Positions 1 through 8,538 of a DNA stretch of 64,000 nucleotides are shown here, piece by piece. The notes under the pieces were generated by a model. That model saw only the letters and a list, made by a program, of their open reading frames with translations. It searched no databases and was not told the origin of the DNA. The stretch is taken from contig JALFNS010000008.1 in NCBI GenBank assembly GCA_022773945.1, positions 1 to 64,000 on the forward strand, in the 5' to 3' direction. Source of the stretch: Clostridiales bacterium. Lineage in GTDB: Bacteria; Bacillota; Clostridia; Peptostreptococcales; Anaerovoracaceae. Position 1 is the first letter of the stretch. Each line of letters starts with the position of its first letter. The position numbers and the translations under genes were made by a program.

Positions 1-2
1 CT

Positions 3-950
3 CTGTACGGACATGCTACAATTCTGGCAGCCGAAAAATGGCTGGCTGTAATACTGGCGATAGTATTTATCGGAATGCTGTTCTTCGCTATTCCTATGAT
101 GGACTGGTCATGGCCTAATACTGTTGATGTATCTCTTGGAACATCAAAACCGGGAATGTGGCTTGTTGCAATGGGTATTATTTTCTCATATCCTATTTCA
201 TGGACAAACTTCGCATCAGACTACAGCAGATATCTTCCTCCGGAAACTTCATGGAAGAAGATTGCAGTATGTGCAGGCGGCGGACAGTTTATCGCACTGA
301 CATTCGCTGAAATCGTCGGAGTGCTTTTCGCAATAGCTCTGGGCGGAAGCATGGATGATCCTATTGCTCAGCTGGCAGGAGTTCTCCCTACATGGTATCT
401 CGTTCCGTTCCTTATCGTTGTAATGCTCGGCTGCGTTGCAACAAACGTACCTAACGGATATACAGCAAGTCTCGGTCTTATTGCAATGAGACTGCCGCTG
501 GACAGAGTTAAGTCAGTATTCGTAATAGCAGCATGTACTCTCGTATTCAGAATCGCAACACTGCTTTACGGACAGTTCTTCGAGCTGTATCAGTCATGGC
601 TCACATACATTATCATATGGTCATGTCCATGGGTAGCAATCGTTGTTGTCGACTACTTCATGAGAAGAGGAAATTACGACGGACACTCACTGATGACATG
701 GGGTAACAAAGGAATATACTGGTATAAAGGCGGTGTATTCTGGGCAGGAATTATCGCATGGATTGCAGGTGTTGTAATTTCGATACTGTTTACAAATTCG
801 ACACTGTATGTAAGTCCGCTGGTAATGAACTTCCTCGGCGGAGCAGATATCAGTTTCGAAGTGGGATGTATATCAGGTGGTCTGATTTACTGGCTCCTCG
901 CCAGAAATCACCCTACTTTTAAGGAAGCCAGAAATTTGACTCTTGAGTAA
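3..950 (+). CDS. NCS1-type cytosine/purine permease, C-terminal part (5' end outside window)
   Basis: This is an integral membrane transporter of the nucleobase:cation symporter-1 type, expected to import cytosine, purines or a related compound. The frame is open from base 3 with no start codon at a suitable place, so the gene begins upstream of the window; the first in-window ATG at 75 is internal. About 315 residues are visible, with roughly eight hydrophobic spans, a conserved-looking stretch PISWTNFASDYSRYLPP in a loop, and TNVPNGYTASLG in a later helix, which I associate with the Transp_cyt_pur family. A hairpin terminator follows, so transcription probably ends here. The substrate cannot be read from the sequence. 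The neighbouring ligand-sensing regulator pair could respond to the same compound, but that is inference. Confidence 0.8.
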   Translation: MYGHATILAAEKWLAVILAIVFIGMLFFAIPMMDWSWPNTVDVSLGTSKPGMWLVAMGIIFSYPISWTNFASDYSRYLPPETSWKKIAVCAGGGQFIALTFAEIVGVLFAIALGGSMDDPIAQLAGVLPTWYLVPFLIVVMLGCVATNVPNGYTASLGLIAMRLPLDRVKSVFVIAACTLVFRIATLLYGQFFELYQSWLTYIIIWSCPWVAIVVVDYFMRRGNYDGHSLMTWGNKGIYWYKGGVFWAGIIAWIAGVVISILFTNSTLYVSPLVMNFLGGADISFEVGCISGGLIYWLLARNHPTFKEARNLTLE

Positions 951-994
951 TCGTCTGTTAAATAGTAAAATGGCTTTATTAACTATGGATTTAG

Positions 995-1026
995 GATAAC
1001 GTGCAGGATTCTGCACGTTATCTTTA
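995..1026 (+). terminator. Rho-independent terminator after the permease gene
   Basis: A perfect 12-bp stem (995-1006 with 1011-1022) closes a four-base loop GATT and is followed by TTT. It lies 45 bases after the permease stop codon and just before the ribosome site of the sensor gene, so it separates the two transcription units or attenuates read-through. The T-tract is short. Confidence 0.75.
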
Positions 1027-1042
1027 AAAGGTGGAATCGCAA

Positions 1043-2707
1043 ATGATAAGAGTGTGTGGAGATAACATGTACCCTCCCTTTGAATATTATGATTCAGAGG
1101 GGAATGCAGTAGGCTTCAATATCGATCTTATTAAAGCTATTGACAGGAATACAGATACATTCGGCGGGGGCTATGAGATTGAACTTCTGCCCTGGCAGAA
1201 TATTGAAGAAGCAATTGTCAATGAGAAGAAGGATGTTATTGAAGGAATATCCATAACTAAGCAGAGAGAAAAGAACTTAGTGTTTTCGAATTCAATATTC
1301 GAAGTGTCACATAACATATATGTTCTTTCCGAAAACAGAGAAATATATACATACAGAGATCTTAAAGATAAGGTGATACTGGCGCAGAATAATGATCCTA
1401 TATGCGGATTGCGCGCTGAAGACACACTGATTAAAGATACATTTTTCAAGCTTAAGCTTGTGAAAGATCTGGAGGAGGGCTTTGAAACTCTGGCAAGAGG
1501 AGTGGGAGATGCTATACTGAGCCCTGAGCCTACGGCAGAATATTTCCAGGAAAAAATGGGTGACAGAATTTCCGTAAGACCCGTTACAAGATTATACTGG
1601 ACCGACTATGCCATAGGCGTGAAAAAAGATAATATTGAGCTGATAGAGAAAATCAACAACGGATTGGATATAGTTTCTAAAATCGGTGAGATAGAGAGAC
1701 TGAAAACCAAGTGGTTCGGCGACAGATACAATCCGAAGGAACCGGCTAAGAGTGAAATCAATACCGCATGTATTGTGGAAATAGATTCAGAAGGAAATGT
1801 TCTTGCATGCAGTGACGGAGACAATCTGCTGGGAGAATGCGAAAACATCTTTAGTTTAAATAATGAAGGAATGACAAATTGTATCAGAAGCGCATTTCTT
1901 TCATCAAAACCGAATTCATACATATATAATGTACATAATGATGGATTTATAAGAGAGTACTGCTGTGACATTTTCCCTTGTTCCAGGGACGGCAAGGAAA
2001 TTGCGGTAATAGTGGCGAGGAATCTGACTGAGGAAAAGCGACAGAGTTTCTATTGGCTTAACAGAAAAAAAGTCAGATTCATTGAGGACTTCGTAGGACG
2101 GGTGTTTGATATTATCAATGCACCTTTTACGACTATTAAGGCATTCGTGGATCTTCTGCCGGAAAACATGGATAAAGAAGAATTTATGAATGAATTTCTG
2201 AAATATGTTCCCGATGCCATTGAAAAAATCGGCGATCTGGGAAAAGTGATGATTCCTCTGTCAGAAAGTAATGAGCGTGAAAAAAACGAATTGCTCAGAT
2301 CTGTTAATCTGGCTGTTTCCGAAATTGAGAATGATGAAATAAGACGTGTTGAATTTATTACAGAAATAGATGAAGACATGTATGTACTGTTTAACAAGAA
2401 ATGCTTCCACAATGTTCTGACTGAGCTTTTCAGAAACTGTGTTGAAAGTAACTGCAGCACAGTAACAATCAGTGCAAAAACATCAGAAAACAAAGTCAGA
2501 TTGTCTGTAAGAGATGACGGATGCGGAATTAATGCGGAAGGCATGGATCATTTATTCGAACCGTTTTACTCAACAAAGGCAAAACATTACGGACTGGGTC
2601 TGAGCGGGATATTTATGACAGTGCAGCGCAATATGGGAGAAATACATGTTAGACAGGACGTTGACAGCGGAACATGTATAGAAATGATTTTAGAAGGAGG
2701 AATATAA
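1043..2707 (+). CDS. Soluble sensor histidine-kinase-like protein with substrate-binding domain; H-box His replaced
   Basis: The predicted protein of 554 residues has four parts: a bacterial extracellular-solute-binding type 3 fold (about 1-225), a PAS-like linker domain (about 240-330), a dimerisation helix pair (about 340-400) and a GHKL ATPase domain (about 420-552; N-box ELFRNCVE, DDGCGI, FEPFYSTK, GLGLSG). No signal peptide or membrane helix is visible, so the ligand domain should sit in the cytoplasm. In the helix that normally carries the phosphorylated His, the sequence is FDIINAPFTTIKAF, which aligns with SHEIRNPLTSIKGF and puts Asp356 at the His position. ATG 1043 is chosen because AAAGGTGG (1027-1034) is well spaced for it; GTG 1031 lies inside that site. 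The sigma-54 activator starts two bases downstream, so the two are surely co-translated partners. Confidence 0.85.
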   Translation: MIRVCGDNMYPPFEYYDSEGNAVGFNIDLIKAIDRNTDTFGGGYEIELLPWQNIEEAIVNEKKDVIEGISITKQREKNLVFSNSIFEVSHNIYVLSENREIYTYRDLKDKVILAQNNDPICGLRAEDTLIKDTFFKLKLVKDLEEGFETLARGVGDAILSPEPTAEYFQEKMGDRISVRPVTRLYWTDYAIGVKKDNIELIEKINNGLDIVSKIGEIERLKTKWFGDRYNPKEPAKSEINTACIVEIDSEGNVLACSDGDNLLGECENIFSLNNEGMTNCIRSAFLSSKPNSYIYNVHNDGFIREYCCDIFPCSRDGKEIAVIVARNLTEEKRQSFYWLNRKKVRFIEDFVGRVFDIINAPFTTIKAFVDLLPENMDKEEFMNEFLKYVPDAIEKIGDLGKVMIPLSESNEREKNELLRSVNLAVSEIENDEIRRVEFITEIDEDMYVLFNKKCFHNVLTELFRNCVESNCSTVTISAKTSENKVRLSVRDDGCGINAEGMDHLFEPFYSTKAKHYGLGLSGIFMTVQRNMGEIHVRQDVDSGTCIEMILEGGI

Positions 2708-2708
2708 A

Positions 2709-4085
2709 TTGGCAAGCATCGTAATAATGGACAGTGAGCCGGCAATATGTTCATCCTTAAAGTTCGCATTGGCTCCTCTTTACCACGTAGAAACCTTTAA
2801 CGAGGGTAAGGGTCTTTTGCAGTATATAGGAAACAACCCTGTACACGCTGTGCTGCTGTCAAAGAATGCTGATGACAGTGAAGTGTTCGATATAATGGAT
2901 GAAATTAAAAAATCCGGAAACAGAGTGCCGGTGCTTGTGCTTTTGCCTGTTTCATCATACGATGAGGAACCGAAATGTCTTCAGAAGGGCGCATTCAGAT
3001 GCATCAGGAAGCCGATAGACATTGAGTCCATGAGGGAGATTCTAAGTCGTGCAGTTGAATTCGCTCAGTTGAAGAACAGAGTTGATGTCCTGGACAAGAC
3101 CCTTAAAAGCGGTTACGATTATGCGGGCCTCATTGGGAAATCAAAGGAATTCAAGAAGGTAATAGACCTGATAGAAAAAGTTAAGGACGCTGATTCTAAT
3201 GTTATGATTACGGGAGAATCAGGGACGGGAAAAGATCTTGTGGCCAGGGCAATCCATTTCAGAGGAAACAGGTCGAAGGAGAAGTTTGTGGCAATTAACT
3301 GTTCTGCCATACCGGCTAATCTTCTGGAAAGCGAACTGTTCGGCTATGAAAAAGGCGCATTTACAGGAGCGATGAGTTCGAAGCAGGGCTATTTTAAGGC
3401 GGCTGACAAGGGGACGATTTTTCTGGATGAAATAGGCGATATGGATGTGGCCCTGCAATCGAAGATTTTGCGAGTTCTCGAAGAGAAAAAGGTATATCCG
3501 GTCGGTTCGGAAACCGGTACGCCAATTGACGTAAGAATAATCACAGCCACTAATATAGATGTAGAAAAAGCAATAAAAAAGAAAAAATTTCGATTGGATT
3601 TATACTATCGACTTAATGTAATACAGATTAACATGCCGCCTCTCAGAAGCAGGAAGGTAGATATCCCTCTGCTTGTAGAGCATTTCATTGAGAAATACAG
3701 TAACGAGCAGGGCAAGAAAATCGAAGGAATAACAAAATCGGCTATGGAGCTTCTTCTCAGCAACGATTATGAGGGGAATGTAAGAGAACTGGAGAACACA
3801 ATCGAGCGTGCAGTTCTCTTATGTGAGAATGATAAGATAGATGCTGAAGATGTTGTGCTGAAGACGCCTATGAAAGTTGATGCCGGGCTGTCCCGGGATT
3901 CTGAGGATTCCATATGTGCGAAAATCGGTACACCTCTTAAGGAAATAGAAAAGATGGCTATTCTTAAAACATTAAGTTATACAGGAGGCAATCAGACAAA
4001 GGCTGCAGGAATTCTGGGAGTTACAACCAGAACTTTAAGAAATAAGCTGGCCTTATATAAGGAAGAAACATCGACGGGACAGTAA
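2709..4085 (+). CDS. Sigma-54-dependent transcriptional activator with degenerate receiver domain
   Basis: This 458-residue NtrC-family protein has a receiver domain (about 1-125), a sigma-54 interaction AAA+ domain (about 140-370) and a C-terminal Fis-type helix-turn-helix (NQTKAAGILGVTTRTLRN). The AAA+ part is intact: Walker A GESGTGKD from residue 169, the sigma-54 loop GAFTGA from about 216, and Walker B TIFLDEIGD. The receiver is not intact: the strand that should end in the phosphorylated Asp reads AVLLSKN, so Ser51 stands at that site, although Asp8/Glu10 and the Lys in RKPID remain. The start is TTG 2709, supported by GAAGGAGG eight bases upstream. It should drive RpoN promoters, but none was recognised in this window. 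Control by direct contact with the sensor protein rather than phosphotransfer is an inference. Confidence 0.9.
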   Translation: MASIVIMDSEPAICSSLKFALAPLYHVETFNEGKGLLQYIGNNPVHAVLLSKNADDSEVFDIMDEIKKSGNRVPVLVLLPVSSYDEEPKCLQKGAFRCIRKPIDIESMREILSRAVEFAQLKNRVDVLDKTLKSGYDYAGLIGKSKEFKKVIDLIEKVKDADSNVMITGESGTGKDLVARAIHFRGNRSKEKFVAINCSAIPANLLESELFGYEKGAFTGAMSSKQGYFKAADKGTIFLDEIGDMDVALQSKILRVLEEKKVYPVGSETGTPIDVRIITATNIDVEKAIKKKKFRLDLYYRLNVIQINMPPLRSRKVDIPLLVEHFIEKYSNEQGKKIEGITKSAMELLLSNDYEGNVRELENTIERAVLLCENDKIDAEDVVLKTPMKVDAGLSRDSEDSICAKIGTPLKEIEKMAILKTLSYTGGNQTKAAGILGVTTRTLRNKLALYKEETSTGQ

Positions 4086-4125
4086 AATAAAATATCATAT
4101 TTTCGCATATGCGGCTAAAAACTCC

Positions 4126-4154
4126 TTGCTTATAGGTTGTTGCTGATGTATAAT
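4126..4154 (+). promoter_or_regulatory. Sigma-A-type promoter of rplS
   Basis: TTGCTT (4126-4131) and TATAAT (4149-4154) are separated by 17 bases. Transcription should start near 4161, giving an untranslated leader of about 87 bases before rplS. It lies about 40 bases after the stop of the activator gene. Confidence 0.75.
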
Positions 4155-4190
4155 GATAAGGCGTGTGAACGCAAAGTTATAGATTTACGG

Positions 4191-4218
4191 GTGGTCCTCT
4201 GGATTGCTGAGCAACCAC
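4191..4218 (+). ncRNA. Structured rplS leader (L19-leader-like)
   Basis: The leader folds into GTGG (4191-4194) paired with CCAC (4215-4218), enclosing TTGC (4204-4207) paired with GCAA (4211-4214) around a TGA loop, with a nine-base bulge on the 5' side. Its place, directly before the rplS ribosome site, matches the autogenous L19 leader known from Firmicutes. The family assignment is from position and shape only; a covariance-model search would decide it. Confidence 0.5.
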
Positions 4219-4247
4219 GAACATGCCGAAGGGAAGGAGGAAGAGCA

Positions 4248-4589
4248 ATGGATGTATTAAGCTCAATCACACAGGAATATATGAAATCTGACGTCCCTGC
4301 ATTTAACGTTGGAGATACCGTTAAGGTACACGTTAAAATCAAAGAAGGTAACAGAGAAAGAATTCAGATATTCGAAGGATTTGTACTGAAGATTCAGAAT
4401 GGTGGAATCGGCAAGACTTTCACAGTAAGAAGAATTGCATCAGGAGTAGGCGTTGAGAAGACATTCCCAATCCACTCACCGCTGGTTGAGAAGATTGAAG
4501 TAGTTAAGCGCGGTAAAATCAGAAGAGCCAGACTTCACTACATGCGTCAGAGAACCGGCAAATCAGCTAAAATCAAGAGCAAAGAATAA
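4248..4589 (+). CDS. rplS: 50S ribosomal protein L19
   Basis: This ribosomal protein of the large subunit sits at the 30S-50S interface. The 113-residue product has the usual length and the family-typical stretches [22 protein letters not shown] and [15 protein letters not shown], with a basic C-terminus. The start at 4248 is set by AAGGAGG (4236-4242); a longer open frame back to 4137 runs through the promoter and leader and is not real. It has its own promoter, a structured leader that may mediate feedback control, and a terminator immediately after the stop codon. In many Firmicutes rplS sits next to rbgA and rnhB, as here. Confidence 0.97.
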   Translation: MDVLSSITQEYMKSDVPAFNVGDTVKVHVKIKEGNRERIQIFEGFVLKIQNGGIGKTFTVRRIASGVGVEKTFPIHSPLVEKIEVVKRGKIRRARLHYMRQRTGKSAKIKSKE

Positions 4590-4595
4590 TCAACG

Positions 4596-4620
4596 AAAGG
4601 AGCCGCAGGGCTCCTTTTAT
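4596..4620 (+). terminator. Rho-independent terminator after rplS
   Basis: The nine-base arms AAAGGAGCC (4596-4604) and GGCTCCTTT (4609-4617) close a four-base loop and run into TTTTATTTAT. It probably trims but does not fully block transcription into rbgA, which has no obvious promoter of its own. Confidence 0.85.
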
Positions 4621-4636
4621 TTATAAGAGGTAGAGG

Positions 4637-5479
4637 ATGAACAATATTAACTGGTATCCCGGTCACATGAAAAAGACAAGGGAGCTGATTCGTGACAATT
4701 TCAAGATGGTGGATGCCGTCGTGGAGGTAATAGATGCCCGAATACCGCGATCCAGCAGAAATCCTATAATAGATGAGCTTGTTAACAGAAAGCCGAGAGT
4801 CGTCGTGCTGAACAAGAGCGATCTGGCCGATGAGGAAGGCAACAGAGCATGGGCGGAGCACCTGAGGGCGGCGTCGGAGAATGTGAGGGCCATATCCATG
4901 AACAGCATGAGAGGGGAAGGCCTGAAGCCTTTGCTTTCACTGCTGGAGAAGATGGCGGCCGAGCGAACGGGCAACGCGGCAATGAAGCCGTACAGACTTA
5001 TGATTGTGGGTGTGCCTAACGTTGGCAAATCTTCGCTGATCAACAGGATGACGGGACACAAAAGCGCCAAGACCGGCGACAGACCGGGAGTGACCAGGGG
5101 AAAGCAGTGGCTCACATTGCCGGGCGGAATGCAGCTTCTGGACACGCCGGGAATACTCTGGCCCAAGTTCGAGGATCCGAAGACGGGAGAATATCTGGCA
5201 TACTGCGGATCAATCAAGGATGAGATACTGGACGTGCCGACCCTGGCAATGAATCTGACGGGACTTCTCACGGAGAGGTATCCGGAACTTCTCAAGGCCA
5301 GATTCAAGCTGGAGGAGACGGGAGAGACGCCGCTGGAAACCATGGAAATGATGGCTCTTGCCAGGGGATGTATACTGCCGGGGAAGCGAATCGACTACGA
5401 GCGCATAGGCAGACTCATACTGGATGAGTTCAGAGGAGGAAAAATAGGTAGAATAACACTGGAATTTCCTCAGGAGTAA
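4637..5479 (+). CDS. rbgA: Ribosome biogenesis GTPase RbgA (YlqF)
   Basis: RbgA is a circularly permuted GTPase needed for late assembly of the 50S subunit in Firmicutes. The 280-residue protein opens with the family signature NWYPGHMKK, then shows G4 NKSDL, followed by G1 GVPNVGKS (about 122-129) and G3 DTPG (about 172), which is the permuted order G4-G1-G3. A C-terminal domain of about 80 residues follows, typical of RbgA. The start ATG 4637 follows GAGGTAGAGG. It lies between rplS and rnhB, an arrangement common in this group and fitting for translation-machinery genes. Confidence 0.95.
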   Translation: MNNINWYPGHMKKTRELIRDNFKMVDAVVEVIDARIPRSSRNPIIDELVNRKPRVVVLNKSDLADEEGNRAWAEHLRAASENVRAISMNSMRGEGLKPLLSLLEKMAAERTGNAAMKPYRLMIVGVPNVGKSSLINRMTGHKSAKTGDRPGVTRGKQWLTLPGGMQLLDTPGILWPKFEDPKTGEYLAYCGSIKDEILDVPTLAMNLTGLLTERYPELLKARFKLEETGETPLETMEMMALARGCILPGKRIDYERIGRLILDEFRGGKIGRITLEFPQE

Positions 5480-5486
5480 GTATACA

Positions 5487-6143
5487 ATGTACAAGAGAGA
5501 AGAACTTAAGAAGACAAAGCTTGCCGAGATGAAGGAGGAGGAGAGACTTCTCCACGAGGCAGGCTTCACATATATAGCAGGAATCGACGAGGCGGGAAGA
5601 GGACCTCTGGCGGGTCCGGTCGTGGCGGCCGCCGCCGTAATGCCTGAAGATTTTTCCTGTCTGGGAGTGGATGATTCGAAGAAGCTCTCGGAGAAGAGGC
5701 GGGAGGAACTTTTTGACGTTATCAGGGAAGAGGCTGTCGCCTGGGGAATCGGCATCGTCGACCACAGTGAGATAGACAGGATTAACATTCTGCAGGCCAC
5801 TAAGAAGGCCATGAGAGAAGCCCTGGCGGCCTGTGACCGAATGCTCCTGGAGAGACGGGGGCAGCGGTGCGACTATATCCTCATAGATGCAGTTGAGCTG
5901 GAGGATGAGGAACGCCCGCTCAAGGGCATAGTCAAAGGCGACGGCAAGGTTCTGGCCATAGCCGCGGCATCAATTCTGGCCAAGGTCACCAGAGACAGGA
6001 TGATGAGAGAGTATGCCGAAGAGTACCCCGGGTACGGTTTCGAGAAGAACAAGGGCTACGGTACAAAAGCACATTATGAAGGTATCCGTGAGCTGGGCAC
6101 ATGTCCCATTCACAGGCTTACCTTCCTCAAGAATATACATTAA
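5487..6143 (+). CDS. rnhB: Ribonuclease HII
   Basis: RNase HII nicks DNA at embedded ribonucleotides and removes RNA from RNA-DNA hybrids. The 218-residue product carries the N-terminal catalytic pair in [12 protein letters not shown] (Asp34, Glu35), the later acidic residue in YILIDAV, and the C-terminal [12 protein letters not shown] segment. A charged, Lys/Glu-rich N-terminal extension of about 28 residues precedes the catalytic core. It begins seven bases after rbgA, with AGGAG about ten bases before the ATG, so the two are almost certainly co-transcribed; fhs follows after 23 bases. Confidence 0.95.
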   Translation: MYKREELKKTKLAEMKEEERLLHEAGFTYIAGIDEAGRGPLAGPVVAAAAVMPEDFSCLGVDDSKKLSEKRREELFDVIREEAVAWGIGIVDHSEIDRINILQATKKAMREALAACDRMLLERRGQRCDYILIDAVELEDEERPLKGIVKGDGKVLAIAAASILAKVTRDRMMREYAEEYPGYGFEKNKGYGTKAHYEGIRELGTCPIHRLTFLKNIH

Positions 6144-6166
6144 CACAAGCGAAAAGGGAGGAACAA

Positions 6167-7840
6167 ATGAAGACTGATATTCAGATTGCACAGGAAACGG
6201 TTATGAAGCCTATAGCTGAGATAGCAGAGGCGGCAGGAATCGACGAGAAGTACATCGAGCAGTATGGCAGATACAAGGCCAAGATTGATTACAGCATGAT
6301 GAATGAGAAGCCGGCAGCTGCGGGAAACAAGCTGGTTCTCGTAACGGCGATTTCTCCGACTCCTGCGGGAGAAGGCAAGACCACAACGACAGTAGGTCTG
6401 GCGGACGCTATGAATAAAGTGGGCAAGAGAACCATGGTAGCTCTCAGAGAGCCTTCTCTGGGACCTGTATTCGGAATCAAAGGCGGCGCTGCAGGCGGCG
6501 GATACGCACAGGTTGTACCTATGGAGGATATCAATCTTCATTTCACGGGAGATATACACGCTATAGGAGCAGCCAACAATCTTCTGGCAGCTCTTCTGGA
6601 CAACCATATCAAGCAGGGCAATGCTCTCGATATCGACCCCGAGCAGATTACATGGAAGCGCTGCATGGATATGAACGACAGACAGCTGAGAGTTGTCGAG
6701 GACGGACTGGGAGGCAAGGCCAACGGAGTTCCGAGAAGAGACGGATTCGATATAACCGTTGCCAGCGAGATCATGGCGATACTCTGTCTGGCAGATGACA
6801 TAGAGGACCTGAAAGCGAGAATTGCATGCATAGTCGTAGGCTACAATACGAAGGGCGAGCCGGTTACGGCAGCGGACCTGAAGGCTCAGGGCGCCATGGC
6901 TGCACTGCTCAAGGACGCACTTAAGCCTAACCTGGTGCAGACACTGGAGGGAACTCCGGCCTTCATTCACGGAGGACCTTTCGCCAATATCGCTCACGGA
7001 TGTAACTCAGTAATGGCCACCAAGATGGCAATGAGCCTCTCCGAGTACACCATCACTGAGGCCGGATTCGGAGCAGATCTGGGTGCGGAGAAGTTCCTTG
7101 ACATCAAGTGCAGAATGGCGGGAATCAGACCGTCCGCGGTAGTTATAGTCGCTACAGTCAGAGCTCTGAAGCACCACGGAGGCGTGGCCAAGGACAAGCT
7201 GGGCGAAGAGAATCTGGAGGCTCTGGAAGCAGGACTTCCTAATCTTCTCCGTCACGTTGAGAACATCACGGAAGTGTACGGACTGCCTGCAGTTGTTGCC
7301 ATCAACAGATTCCCTCAGGACACCGAAGCGGAGCTTAAGCTCATCGAGAGCAAATGCCGCGAGCTGGGAGTCAATGTCAGCCTTTCGGAAGTATGGGCCA
7401 AGGGCGGCGAAGGCGGAGTTGCACTGGCAGAGGAAGTCATCAGACTTTGCGAGAAGGAAGAGAAGGAGATGTCTTTCGCCTACGATCTTGATGAAACCAT
7501 CGAGGAGAAGATAAATGACATCGCCGGGAGAATATACAGAGCCGGTGAGGTTCAGTTCAAGCCGGAGGCAGCCGAGAAGATGAAGAAGCTTGAGAGCCTG
7601 GGATTCGGCGGTCTGCCTGTCTGCATGGCTAAGACACAGTACAGCTTCAGCGACAACAAGGACCTTCTGGGAGCCCCTGAAGGATTCACCCTCACGGTTA
7701 AGGACATCAAGGTTTCAGCCGGAGCCGGATTCATCGTGGCCCTCACAGGCAGCATCATGACCATGCCGGGACTGCCGAAGGTGCCTGCCGCAGAGAGCAT
7801 AGACGTGGACAACAATGGTAAGATAACGGGACTGTTTTAA
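6167..7840 (+). CDS. fhs: Formate--tetrahydrofolate ligase
   Basis: This enzyme makes 10-formyltetrahydrofolate from formate, THF and ATP, and serves the methyl branch of acetogenesis, purine synthesis or formate assimilation. The 557-residue length is standard. The ATP-binding motif [14 protein letters not shown] is near residue 72, and the family-typical [20 protein letters not shown] follows. The start ATG 6167 is chosen because GGGAGG (6156-6161) precedes it; an upstream ATG at 6101 in the same frame lies inside rnhB and gives a non-homologous 22-residue extension. fchA and folD follow directly, so the three form a one-carbon operon interconverting formate, 10-formyl-, methenyl- and methylene-THF. 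Confidence 0.96.
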   Translation: MKTDIQIAQETVMKPIAEIAEAAGIDEKYIEQYGRYKAKIDYSMMNEKPAAAGNKLVLVTAISPTPAGEGKTTTTVGLADAMNKVGKRTMVALREPSLGPVFGIKGGAAGGGYAQVVPMEDINLHFTGDIHAIGAANNLLAALLDNHIKQGNALDIDPEQITWKRCMDMNDRQLRVVEDGLGGKANGVPRRDGFDITVASEIMAILCLADDIEDLKARIACIVVGYNTKGEPVTAADLKAQGAMAALLKDALKPNLVQTLEGTPAFIHGGPFANIAHGCNSVMATKMAMSLSEYTITEAGFGADLGAEKFLDIKCRMAGIRPSAVVIVATVRALKHHGGVAKDKLGEENLEALEAGLPNLLRHVENITEVYGLPAVVAINRFPQDTEAELKLIESKCRELGVNVSLSEVWAKGGEGGVALAEEVIRLCEKEEKEMSFAYDLDETIEEKINDIAGRIYRAGEVQFKPEAAEKMKKLESLGFGGLPVCMAKTQYSFSDNKDLLGAPEGFTLTVKDIKVSAGAGFIVALTGSIMTMPGLPKVPAAESIDVDNNGKITGLF

Positions 7841-7864
7841 GATTAGTTTATGTAGGAGAAGTGA

Positions 7865-8521
7865 ATGACGGAAATCAATACGAAATATATAGAGTTAAGC
7901 TGTAATGACTTCATAGATGTGGTTGCGGGCAAGGAACCCATACCCGGAGGCGGCAGTGTGGCCGGTCTCGTGGGAGCGCTGGGTGCTGCTCTGGGCAACA
8001 TGGTAGCTTCGCTCACGGTAGGCAAGAAGAAATATGCCGCTGTGGAGGAGGAGATGGAGGAATACATCGTGGAGATACGCCGCGTCCAGGAGAACCTGAA
8101 GGAGCTGGTACAGGCGGATATCGAGGATTTCGAGCCGCTCTCGCGACTCTACAAGGTGAAGCCGAAGACCGAGGAAGAGAAGCGGAAGCACGAAAGACAG
8201 ATGGAGAGTGCCCTCTATGACGCCTGCCAGGTGCCTATGGAGATAATGCGTCAGTGCGGCAGAGCCATCGAGCTGTCCGGCGAATTTGCCAGGAAGGGCA
8301 ACAGAATCGCCATAAGTGATGCCGCAGCAAGCGCCGTAATCTGCAAGGCAGCAATGGAGGCGGCGAGCCTTAATGTCTACATAAACACAAACATGATGAA
8401 GGACAAGGAAACCGCCGACAGACTCAACGGCAGATGCGCCCAGTACATCGTGTACTATGGTGCGGCGGCGGACTCCGTGTTCGGATACACAACCAGCAGA
8501 CTGATGACAACGGTCATCTGA
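7865..8521 (+). CDS. fchA: Methenyltetrahydrofolate cyclohydrolase / formiminotransferase-cyclodeaminase
   Basis: This small helical protein belongs to the FTCD cyclodeaminase family. The 218 residues include the phosphate/folate-binding PIPGGGSVAGLVGALG stretch near the N-terminus, characteristic of FchA. It should catalyse 10-formyl-THF/methenyl-THF cyclisation or formimino-THF deamination during glycine, histidine or purine fermentation. It sits between fhs and folD with short gaps (24 and 17 bases) and its own ribosome sites. FolD usually also has cyclohydrolase activity, so this gene may be specialised for formimino-THF; that cannot be settled from sequence. Confidence 0.9.
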   Translation: MTEINTKYIELSCNDFIDVVAGKEPIPGGGSVAGLVGALGAALGNMVASLTVGKKKYAAVEEEMEEYIVEIRRVQENLKELVQADIEDFEPLSRLYKVKPKTEEEKRKHERQMESALYDACQVPMEIMRQCGRAIELSGEFARKGNRIAISDAAASAVICKAAMEAASLNVYINTNMMKDKETADRLNGRCAQYIVYYGAAADSVFGYTTSRLMTTVI

Positions 8522-8538
8522 TTTCAGGAGATTGATAT

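Noticed and set aside
4137..4247. N-terminal extension of ribosomal protein L19
   Set aside because: The open frame upstream of 4248 crosses the -10 box and the structured leader, and a strong ribosome site marks 4248.
6101..6166. Longer formate-THF ligase start inside rnhB
   Set aside because: The extension is not family-like and has no ribosome site, whereas GGGAGG precedes 6167.
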